Assembly: GCA_027483285.1 (NCBI GenBank)
Contig: JAIXUZ010000389.1
Span: 1 to 5,001, forward strand
Length of the DNA: 5,001 nucleotides
Direction of reading: 5' to 3'
Source: Bacteroidota bacterium
GTDB lineage: Bacteria > Bacteroidota > Bacteroidia > CAMBQF01
Position 1 is the first letter of the stretch. Each line of letters begins with the position of its first letter. The notes beneath the pieces were generated by a model. That model was not told the origin of the DNA, did not search any database, and worked only from the letters and a program-made list of their open reading frames with translations. Of this stretch, positions 1 to 5,001 are shown in pieces. The position numbers and the translations under genes were made by a program.

Positions 1-949
1 GGCTATGCGCAACCCAAGCGCCCAACTGGTAGCCCTGGCCGATGTTAGGCCAAAACAGGATTTGGGTATTGATGCGTATGATGTACCCTTCTTTGCATCG
101 ATAGACGAAATGCTTAGCGCTGGGGTAGATATTGATGTGGTATGTATTTGTACCCCAAATGGACTGCATGCAGAACAATCGATAAAGGCATTGGAAGCGC
201 GTAAGCATGTGGTTTGCGAAAAGCCAATGGGCCTTACCAAAGCCGAATGCGAACAGGTTATTTTTAAATCCCTACAGGTCTCTCGCCATGTGTTTTGTGT
301 TATGCAAAACCGCTACTCGCCCCCATCAAAATGGATTAAAGAGGTGGTAGGTCAAAAGCTGCTGGGAGATATTTTTATGGTTCAGGTAAACTGCTACTGG
401 AACCGCGACGAGCGTTACTATAAACCAGGCAACTGGAAAGGCACTCAAAATCTCGATGGCGGAACACTGTTTACCCAATTCAGCCACTTTATTGATATTA
501 TGTACTGGTTGTTTGGCGACATTACCGATATTAATGCCCGCTTTAACGACTTTACCCACAAAGGAATAACTGAGTTTGAAGACTCTGGCTTTATCAATTT
601 TAATTTTGTAAACGGAGGCATGGGTAGCATTAACTACTCTACCGCTGTTTGGGATAAAAACCTGGAAAGCAGCATTACCATTATTGGAAGCAAAGGCAGC
701 ATTAAGCTGGGTGGACAATACATGAACGAGGTGGAATACTGCCATATAAAAGATTACACAATGCCGGAGTTGGAAGAAACTAACCCGCCTAATGATTATG
801 GCCCCTACAAAGGTTCTGCCGCAAATCACCATTTTGTTATAGAAAATGTAGTAGACACCCTGCAAGGCCAGACAACCGCAACCACTAATGCCCTTGAGGG
901 CCTTAAGGTTGTTGAAATAATAGAACGAGTATACAGCCTAAAGAAATAA
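1..949 (+). CDS. wlbA: Gfo/Idh/MocA oxidoreductase, probable UDP-N-acetylglucosaminuronate 3-dehydrogenase (5' partial)
   Basis: Probably an NAD-dependent cytosolic enzyme that oxidises C3 of UDP-GlcNAcA, the first step towards UDP-2,3-diacetamido uronic acids (WlbA/WbpB reaction). The frame is open to the left edge. The ATG at position 5 is very probably an internal Met, because the first visible residues (AQLVALADV) are the second Rossmann strand. The first strand and its GxGxxG loop, about 25 residues, lie upstream. Counting from that Met, visible landmarks are CTPNGLH (about 49-55), the family EKP motif with Lys73, the WlbA-like QNRYSPP (about 101-107), and GGTLFTQFSHFID with His161. Lys73 and His161 match the Lys and His considered catalytic in WlbA. 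The tail NLESSITIIGSKGSIKLGG is typical of the C-terminal sheet. The neighbouring TviB-like gene would make its substrate, which supports the call. Family membership is secure; the exact substrate is inferred. The stop TAA is 7 bases before the next gene. Confidence 0.8.
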   Translation, partial: AMRNPSAQLVALADVRPKQDLGIDAYDVPFFASIDEMLSAGVDIDVVCICTPNGLHAEQSIKALEARKHVVCEKPMGLTKAECEQVIFKSLQVSRHVFCVMQNRYSPPSKWIKEVVGQKLLGDIFMVQVNCYWNRDERYYKPGNWKGTQNLDGGTLFTQFSHFIDIMYWLFGDITDINARFNDFTHKGITEFEDSGFINFNFVNGGMGSINYSTAVWDKNLESSITIIGSKGSIKLGGQYMNEVEYCHIKDYTMPELEETNPPNDYGPYKGSAANHHFVIENVVDTLQGQTTATTNALEGLKVVEIIERVYSLKK

Positions 950-956
950 AAAATCT
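950..956 (+). promoter_or_regulatory. A-rich intergenic spacer and translation-start region of the dehydrogenase gene
   Basis: Only seven bases (AAAATCT) separate the wlbA-like stop from the tviB-like ATG, the one junction here without overlap. There is no purine-rich Shine-Dalgarno motif. A-rich leaders in place of Shine-Dalgarno are common in Bacteroidota. The gap is too short for a promoter or terminator, so the two genes are presumably cotranscribed. Confidence 0.5.
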
Positions 957-2246
957 ATGTATCAAAAATTATTGAATAAAGACACAAAAGTGGCCCTAAT
1001 AGGTTTGGGTTACGTTGGCCTTCCTATTGCCCTGGCATTTGCGCGCAAAGTATCTGTTATTGGCTTTGATATTAACGAGAAACGCCTGGAGATGATGCGT
1101 AATGGCATTGATCCTAGTGAAGAGCTTGAAAAAAGCGATTTTGAGGGCTGTGATATTACGTTTACATCATCAATAGAAGAGCTGAAGAAAGCTACATTTT
1201 TTATTGTAGCCGTACCTACCCCGATAGACGAGCATAACCTACCTGATTTGAAACCATTGTTAGGTGCGTCAAAATCGGTAGCACAAGCCCTTAAACCCGG
1301 CGATGTGGTAGTATATGAGTCTACTGTTTACCCTGGTTGTACTGAGGAAGACTGTATCCCTGTGCTGGAAGAGGTTTCAGGCCTTAAATACATGGCCGAC
1401 TTTAAAGTTGGTTACTCTCCTGAGCGCATTAACCCAGGCGACAAAGAGCACACATTGGCAAAAATCACCAAAGTGGTTTCGGGTTGCGATGAGGAGTCGT
1501 TAGACCTAATTGCCAAGGTATACGAGCTGGTAGTAGAGGTTGGTGTATTTAAAGCAGCTTCTATAAAAGTAGCCGAGGCTGCAAAAATTATAGAAAACAC
1601 TCAGCGCGACGTTAACATCGCCCTGATGAATGAGCTGTCTATCATTTTCCAAAAATCAGGTATCAACACCTTTGATGTATTGGAAGCAGCGGGTACCAAA
1701 TGGAATTTCTTGAAATTTATACCAGGCCTTGTAGGGGGGCACTGTATAGGCGTAGACCCTTACTACCTAACCTTTAAGGCTAAAGAACTAGGTTACCATA
1801 GCCAGGTTATTAATTCGGGCCGTGCTATTAACGATAGCATGGGTGCATACATTGCCAACCTGGTAGTTAAAAAAATGATTGCTGCCGGTAAAGACCCGCA
1901 CAAAACACTTGTGTTGGTAATGGGTGCTACGTTTAAAGAAAACGTAAGCGATATTCGTAACTCGAAGGTAGCAGATGTTATTGCCGAGCTAAAATCATTC
2001 AGCGTAAATGTAGAGGTGGTTGATGCTTTTGCAGATAGCGACGAGCTGCAGCACGAATACGGTTTCCCACTAATGGCTGAGCCAGGTAAAGATTATGATG
2101 CGGTAATTGTTGCTGTAAACCATATTCAATACATGGCATTAGATGAGTCTTACTTTAAAGGGATAACAAGCCCAGATGCCCTGTTGTTTGATATTAAGGG
2201 CATATACCGTGGCAAGATAAACGAGTTACAATACATGAGTTTATAA
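957..2246 (+). CDS. tviB: UDP-N-acetyl-D-glucosamine 6-dehydrogenase (TviB/WbpO-type nucleotide sugar dehydrogenase)
   Basis: Performs the two-step NAD-dependent oxidation of the C6 hydroxyl of UDP-GlcNAc (or UDP-GalNAc) to the uronic acid. The protein is 429 residues, normal for the family, with all three domains. The Rossmann loop GLGYVG is at 16-21 and the NAD-ribose-binding Asp is at 38 (GFD). ESTVYPGCTEE carries Glu121 and GYSPERINPGD carries Glu156. Lys210 and Asn214 lie in EAAKIIENTQRD, and the catalytic Cys263 with Asp267 lies in GGHCIGVDPYYL. The C-terminal UDP-binding domain contains GATFKENVSDIRNSK. The IENTQRD version of the central helix resembles TviB/WbpO/Cap5L rather than UDP-glucose dehydrogenase (Ugd) or WbpA, so an N-acetylhexosamine substrate is likely. 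GlcNAc versus GalNAc cannot be decided by eye. The start at 957 gives a normal N-terminus; the bases before it are A-rich (AAAATCT) with no Shine-Dalgarno. The stop overlaps the galE start by one base. Confidence 0.9.
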   Translation: MYQKLLNKDTKVALIGLGYVGLPIALAFARKVSVIGFDINEKRLEMMRNGIDPSEELEKSDFEGCDITFTSSIEELKKATFFIVAVPTPIDEHNLPDLKPLLGASKSVAQALKPGDVVVYESTVYPGCTEEDCIPVLEEVSGLKYMADFKVGYSPERINPGDKEHTLAKITKVVSGCDEESLDLIAKVYELVVEVGVFKAASIKVAEAAKIIENTQRDVNIALMNELSIIFQKSGINTFDVLEAAGTKWNFLKFIPGLVGGHCIGVDPYYLTFKAKELGYHSQVINSGRAINDSMGAYIANLVVKKMIAAGKDPHKTLVLVMGATFKENVSDIRNSKVADVIAELKSFSVNVEVVDAFADSDELQHEYGFPLMAEPGKDYDAVIVAVNHIQYMALDESYFKGITSPDALLFDIKGIYRGKINELQYMSL

Positions 2247-2248
2247 TG
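2244..2248 (+). other. TAATG stop/start overlap, tviB-galE
   Basis: The TAA stop of the dehydrogenase and the ATG of galE share one A. No Shine-Dalgarno precedes the ATG, so translation of galE probably depends on ribosomes that have just finished the upstream gene. Confidence 0.75.
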
Positions 2249-3274
2249 AAAGTATTAGTTGCTGGGGGTGCAGGATATATAGGTTCGCATACCGTAGTCG
2301 AGTTATTGGCTGCCGGGTATGAGGTTGTTATTGTAGACAATTTTGTCAATTCAGAACCCTTTATCCTTGATAATATCCGTAAGGTTTCGGGCAAAAACTT
2401 TTCGTTTACAGAACTTGATGTTACAGATAAAACTGCTCTTTTTTCATTCTTCGAAAAAGAAAAAGAAATAGCGGCTATTATACACTTTGCAGCACTAAAA
2501 GCCGTTGGAGAGTCTGGGCACCAACCTTTGCGTTACTATCAAAACAACTTGGTATCGCTGTTTAACCTATTAGAGTGTGCTGAAAAATTTGGAGTAGGCA
2601 ATATGCTGTTTTCATCGTCGGCCACAGTTTACGGCCAGGCCGAGGTGTTGCCAGTAACCGAGCAAAGCCCGGTTATAGCGCCGGAGTCGCCATATGGAAA
2701 CACAAAAAAAATCGCCGAAGAAATTATTCGCGATGTAACCAAGGCAACCAACCTGCACGGCATTTGCCTGCGCTACTTTAACCCTTGTGGTGCGCATAGT
2801 TCTGCCCTGTTAGGCGAATTGCCCCGAGGTATACCAAACAACCTGGTACCGTATATTACACAAACAGCTGCTGGCCTGCGCCAAAAGCTAAGTATATACG
2901 GCAACGATTATAATACACCCGATGGTACCGCCATCCGCGATTATATTCATGTGGTTGACCTTGCCAAAGCACACGTTACTGCGCTAACCCGCATGGCCAT
3001 TGGCAAGCAGAAAGACCAGTTTGAAATATTTAACATAGGTACCGGCATTGGCTACACTGTTTTGCAGGTGGTAAATGCTTTTGAAAGCGTAAACACCCTT
3101 AAACTTAATTACGAATTCGCTCCCCGCAGGAAGGGCGATACCGAAGCCCTGTATGCCGACACAACCCTGGCGAATAATGAACTGGGCTGGAAAGCAGAGC
3201 TTGGGCTAAACGATATGATGGGCTCTGCCTGGAAATGGCAAGAGGGCCTTGCTAAAACACAAGAAAAAAACTAA
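2246..3274 (+). CDS. galE: UDP-glucose/UDP-hexosamine 4-epimerase GalE
   Basis: Extended SDR enzyme that interconverts UDP-Glc and UDP-Gal through a 4-keto intermediate with tightly bound NAD. Its 342 residues compare with 338 in E. coli GalE. Visible motifs are GGAGYIG (7-13), Asp31 after the second strand (VDN), HFAALKAVGES near 85-95, SSSATVYG with Ser125, and the catalytic pair Tyr150/Lys154 in SPYGNTK. LRYFNPCGAH, GIPNNLVPYI and GNDYNTPDGTAIRDYIHV are GalE-specific signatures. Near the C-terminus, RRKGDTEALYAD puts Leu302 where E. coli GalE has Tyr299 and human GALE has Cys307. That position governs acceptance of UDP-GlcNAc/GalNAc, so this enzyme may also act on N-acetylated sugars (inference). 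An A8 run at 2704-2711 encodes part of the catalytic Lys region. It is flanked on both sides by TAATG overlaps, which implies the same transcript as its neighbours. Confidence 0.95.
   Translation: MKVLVAGGAGYIGSHTVVELLAAGYEVVIVDNFVNSEPFILDNIRKVSGKNFSFTELDVTDKTALFSFFEKEKEIAAIIHFAALKAVGESGHQPLRYYQNNLVSLFNLLECAEKFGVGNMLFSSSATVYGQAEVLPVTEQSPVIAPESPYGNTKKIAEEIIRDVTKATNLHGICLRYFNPCGAHSSALLGELPRGIPNNLVPYITQTAAGLRQKLSIYGNDYNTPDGTAIRDYIHVVDLAKAHVTALTRMAIGKQKDQFEIFNIGTGIGYTVLQVVNAFESVNTLKLNYEFAPRRKGDTEALYADTTLANNELGWKAELGLNDMMGSAWKWQEGLAKTQEKN
3265..3271 (+). other. In-register A_AAA_AAC heptamer at the end of galE (possible -1 slippery site)
   Basis: In the galE frame the last sense codons are GAA-AAA-AAC, followed by TAA. 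The final A of GAA plus AAA-AAC forms the X_XXY_YYZ heptamer of -1 frameshift sites. A -1 shift would read AAA-AAA-CTA-ATG and enter rfbB in frame with no intervening stop. I see no obvious stimulatory hairpin or canonical upstream Shine-Dalgarno, so function is speculative. Confidence 0.25.
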
Positions 3275-3276
3275 TG
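3272..3276 (+). other. TAATG stop/start overlap, galE-rfbB
   Basis: The TAA of galE and the ATG of rfbB share one A. A run of seven A (3264-3270) lies just upstream and may serve as an A-rich initiation leader. It also forms part of the heptamer at 3265-3271. Confidence 0.75.
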
Positions 3277-4347
3277 GAAACGGCGCGTAAAATATTAATT
3301 ACCGGAGGCGCGGGCTTTATAGGTTCGCATGTGGTTAGGTTGTTTGTAAACAGCTACCCAAATTATACCATATTCAATTTGGATACGCTTACCTATGCAG
3401 GCAATTTGGAAAACTTGCGCGATGTAGAAAGCAAACCTAACTACCAGTTTTTAAAGGCTGATATTACAGATGCTGCAGCGTTGGAAGACTTTTTTGCTAA
3501 ATATGGTTTTGATGGGGTTATCCACTTGGCGGCAGAATCGCATGTAGACCGGTCTATCCACGGCCCAACGCAATTTGCCCAAACAAACGTTATAGGCACC
3601 GTAAACCTGCTAAATGTAGCTAAGAACTACTGGGCACACAATCCGGCGGTAAATGGCGTTAAAAACCGTTTTTACCATGTTTCTACCGACGAGGTGTATG
3701 GTTCGTTAGGAGACGAGGGTTTGTTTACCGAAGAAACCCCTTATGATCCACGCAGCCCTTATTCAGCATCTAAAGCCTCGTCCGACCATTTTGTGCGGGC
3801 CTTTTACCACACCTATAAGCTGCCCGTTGTTATATCAAACTGCTCTAACAACTACGGCTCCTACCATTTCCCTGAAAAGCTTATACCGCTGGCCATCCAC
3901 AACATAAAAAACAACTTTCCTATACCGGTTTATGGCAAAGGCGAGAATGTGCGCGACTGGCTTTTTGTTGAAGACCATGCCCGTGCTATTGATGTTATTT
4001 TCCACAAAGGCGTAAATGGAGAAACCTACAATATTGGTGGCCACAACGAGTGGAAAAACATTGACCTTATTTACCTGCTGTGTAAAATAATGGATACCAA
4101 ACTGGGCCGCCCAGAGGGTACATCGGCCAAGCTGATAGCCTTTGTTAAAGACCGCGCCGGGCACGACCTTCGCTACGCTATCAATTCATCTAAACTTCAG
4201 CGAGAGCTGGGTTGGGTACCATCGTTACAGTTTGAAGAAGGCCTGGAAAAAACCGTTGAATGGTACCTGTCTAACCAGGATTGGCTACACCATGTCACCA
4301 GCGGCGATTACCTTAAATATTACGAAACCCAATACCACCAACGTTAA
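3274..4347 (+). CDS. rfbB: dTDP-glucose 4,6-dehydratase RfbB/RmlB
   Basis: Converts dTDP-glucose to dTDP-4-keto-6-deoxy-glucose, the precursor of dTDP-rhamnose and many other dTDP-deoxysugars; soluble, with bound NAD. The 357 residues fit the usual 350-360. The N-terminal Rossmann loop TGGAGFIG is at 10-17, and Asp37 sits in LDTLTYAGN, a family hallmark. HLAAESHVDRSI follows near residues 84-95. STDEVYG supplies the catalytic Thr138-Asp139-Glu140, which carry out the dehydration, and YSASK supplies Tyr163/Lys167 for hydride transfer. SNCSNNYGSYHFPEKLIPL, YGKGENVRDWLFVEDH and DRAGHDLRYAINSSKLQRELGW are the standard C-terminal substrate-binding segments. No key residue is missing. The partners that usually sit beside it (rfbA, rfbC, rfbD) are absent here, so which deoxysugar it feeds cannot be told. 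Its start overlaps the galE stop by one base and its stop overlaps the next start in the same way. Confidence 0.96.
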   Translation: METARKILITGGAGFIGSHVVRLFVNSYPNYTIFNLDTLTYAGNLENLRDVESKPNYQFLKADITDAAALEDFFAKYGFDGVIHLAAESHVDRSIHGPTQFAQTNVIGTVNLLNVAKNYWAHNPAVNGVKNRFYHVSTDEVYGSLGDEGLFTEETPYDPRSPYSASKASSDHFVRAFYHTYKLPVVISNCSNNYGSYHFPEKLIPLAIHNIKNNFPIPVYGKGENVRDWLFVEDHARAIDVIFHKGVNGETYNIGGHNEWKNIDLIYLLCKIMDTKLGRPEGTSAKLIAFVKDRAGHDLRYAINSSKLQRELGWVPSLQFEEGLEKTVEWYLSNQDWLHHVTSGDYLKYYETQYHQR

Positions 4348-4349
4348 TG
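4345..4349 (+). other. TAATG stop/start overlap, rfbB-wbpP
   Basis: The TAA of rfbB and the ATG of the epimerase gene share one A. The sequence before it is C/A-rich with no Shine-Dalgarno. This ATG gives a 19-residue lead before the Rossmann glycine loop, a plausible length for WbpP-type epimerases, which supports the start. Confidence 0.7.
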
Positions 4350-5001
4350 TATACCACCGCATATCATACCGACGATTTAAGCAAATTTACTTTTCTAGTT
4401 ACCGGCGGGGCGGGCTTTGTAGGATGCAATATTGTAGAGTACCTTCTTAAACAAGGCGCTAAAAAAGTGCGGGTGTTAGATAACCTTTCGCAGGGGTATA
4501 TAGAGAACGTGGAGGAGTTTAAAAGCAACCCTGCTTTTGAATTTATGGAAGGTGATATTACCAGCCTTGACGATTGCCGAAATGCTTGCGATGGAATAGA
4601 CTACGTAACCCATCAGGCTGCCTTAGGCTCGGTTCCCCGTTCAATAAAAACACCCGAAAAAACCAACGCGGCCAATGTAGATGGTTTTTTGAATATGCTT
4701 ATTGCCGCCCGCGATGCCAATGTTAAACGCTTTGTTTACGCCAGTTCATCATCGGTATACGGCGACAGCCCCGCATTGCCTAAGCTGGAACAAAACATAG
4801 GCAAGCCACTTTCTCCATATGCGGTGTCTAAATATGTAAATGAGTTGTAGGCCGATGTGTTCCACAAATGCTATGGCATGGAAGTGATAGGCCTGCGCTA
4901 CTTCAATATTTTTGGCCCCAAGCAAAGCCCTAAAGGCGCCTATGCTGCGGTTATCCCATTGTTTATTCAGGGGATATTTGATAATGAAGCCCCTTACATT
5001 A
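4347..5001 (+). pseudogene. wbpP: WbpP/TviC-like UDP-GlcNAc(A) 4-epimerase interrupted by an in-frame amber codon; 3' end outside window
   Basis: Extended SDR of the type that epimerises C4 of UDP-GlcNAc or UDP-GlcNAcA, giving the galacto form. As read conventionally it ends after 167 residues at TAG (4848-4850); family members run about 320-345. The N-terminal half is intact: TGGAGFVG (19-26), Asp45 in LDNLSQG, HQAALGSVPRS (89-99, a WbpP-group signature), the Ser motif YASSSSVYG (131-139), and Tyr158/Lys162 in SPYAVSK. The stop follows YVNEL, where relatives have YVNELYA, so a Tyr codon TAT/TAC has apparently become TAG. The same frame then stays open for 50 codons to the window end and still reads as the family (ADVFHKCYG, GLRYFNIFG, GAYAAVIP). 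No frameshift is involved. The truncated product would keep the NAD-binding half but lose the sugar-binding half, so it is probably inactive. Alternatives are a sequencing error or amber suppression. Confidence 0.85.
4848..4850 (+). other. Premature amber (TAG) codon in the WbpP/TviC-like epimerase
   Basis: This TAG stands directly after YVNEL and before ADVF, in place of the Tyr of the family's NELYA segment. TAT or TAC to TAG is a single third-base change. The four intact genes in the window all stop with TAA, so this TAG also looks unlike a normal terminus. Confidence 0.85.

Noticed and set aside
5..7. ATG at position 5 as the true start of the first gene
   Set aside because: A protein beginning there would lack the first Rossmann strand and the GxGxxG loop. 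The frame is open to the window edge, so the real start is most likely upstream.
575..608. TTTG and TAATTTTG resembling the Bacteroidota -33/-7 promoter (TTTG, TAnnTTTG)
   Set aside because: It lies deep inside the wlbA-like coding sequence, about 350 bases from the next start. The spacing is 22 bases, slightly long, and both parts code for conserved residues. Chance is the likelier explanation.
326..865. A 179-codon open frame on the minus strand, antisense to the wlbA-like gene
   Set aside because: The opposite strand is a clear conserved enzyme. The antisense translation shows no family pattern, and long antisense frames are common opposite coding sequence.
1734..1739. A run of six G just before the catalytic cysteine codon of the dehydrogenase
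   Set aside because: It encodes the required Gly-Gly of GGHCIGVD in the correct frame. It is too short to argue for phase variation.
2278..3330. The same 13-mer (TATAGGTTCGCAT) at 2278-2290 in galE and 3318-3330 in rfbB
   Set aside because: It encodes the shared Ile-Gly-Ser-His of the SDR glycine loop. Homologous proteins with the same codon preference explain it without recombination.
3835..4164. A 109-codon minus-strand open frame inside rfbB
   Set aside because: It lies wholly opposite a strongly conserved part of rfbB and has no recognisable domain or initiation signal.
4142..4450. A 102-codon plus-strand frame spanning the rfbB-epimerase junction
   Set aside because: It overlaps two well-supported genes in another frame, and its translation has no recognisable motif.
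4878..4880. ATG after the amber codon as a restart giving a second half-protein
   Set aside because: It falls inside a conserved helix/strand region (CYGMEVIG), has no leader signal, and would yield a fragment without the cofactor domain.

Overview
This window lies entirely inside a nucleotide-sugar biosynthesis cluster, of the kind that supplies activated sugars for a surface polysaccharide (capsule, O-antigen or exopolysaccharide). All five genes are on the + strand and fill almost the whole window. The longest gap between genes is 7 bases. The style suggests a member of the Bacteroidota, perhaps a Mucilaginibacter/Pedobacter-like organism. Base composition is moderate (low-to-mid 40s %GC by eye), no start codon is preceded by a Shine-Dalgarno sequence, the sequence upstream of two starts is A-rich, and all intact genes end in TAA. 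This taxonomic call is an inference from style, not from a marker gene.

Layout: (1) positions 1-949, a 5'-truncated Gfo/Idh/MocA oxidoreductase most like WlbA/WbpB, the UDP-GlcNAcA 3-dehydrogenase. (2) 957-2246, a UDP-GlcNAc/GalNAc 6-dehydrogenase of the TviB/WbpO type. (3) 2246-3274, GalE, a UDP-hexose 4-epimerase. (4) 3274-4347, RfbB/RmlB, dTDP-glucose 4,6-dehydratase. (5) From 4347 to beyond the window end, a WbpP/TviC-like UDP-GlcNAc(A) 4-epimerase whose frame is broken by an in-frame TAG at 4848-4850, where the family has a conserved tyrosine. Genes 2-3, 3-4 and 4-5 each meet at a TAATG junction, where stop and start share one base. The block therefore reads as one transcript with coupled translation.

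How they fit together: the TviB-like enzyme would oxidise UDP-GlcNAc to UDP-GlcNAcA. From there the WlbA-like enzyme could start the route to 2,3-diamino uronic acids by 3-oxidation. The WbpP/TviC-like epimerase, if functional, could lead to galacto-configured products (UDP-GalNAc or UDP-GalNAcA). GalE and RfbB supply UDP-galactose (or UDP-GalNAc) and dTDP-4-keto-6-deoxyglucose. The expected later enzymes (WbpE/WlbC aminotransferase, WbpD/WlbB acetyltransferase, RmlA/C/D) and any glycosyltransferases are not in this window.

Most noteworthy are the amber codon in the last gene, a smaller-than-Tyr gatekeeper residue in GalE that may widen its substrate range to N-acetylated sugars, and an in-register A_AAA_AAC heptamer at the end of galE that would shift directly into rfbB. 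I see no RNA genes, mobile elements, CRISPR arrays, promoters or terminators, and no evidence of a wholly new system.
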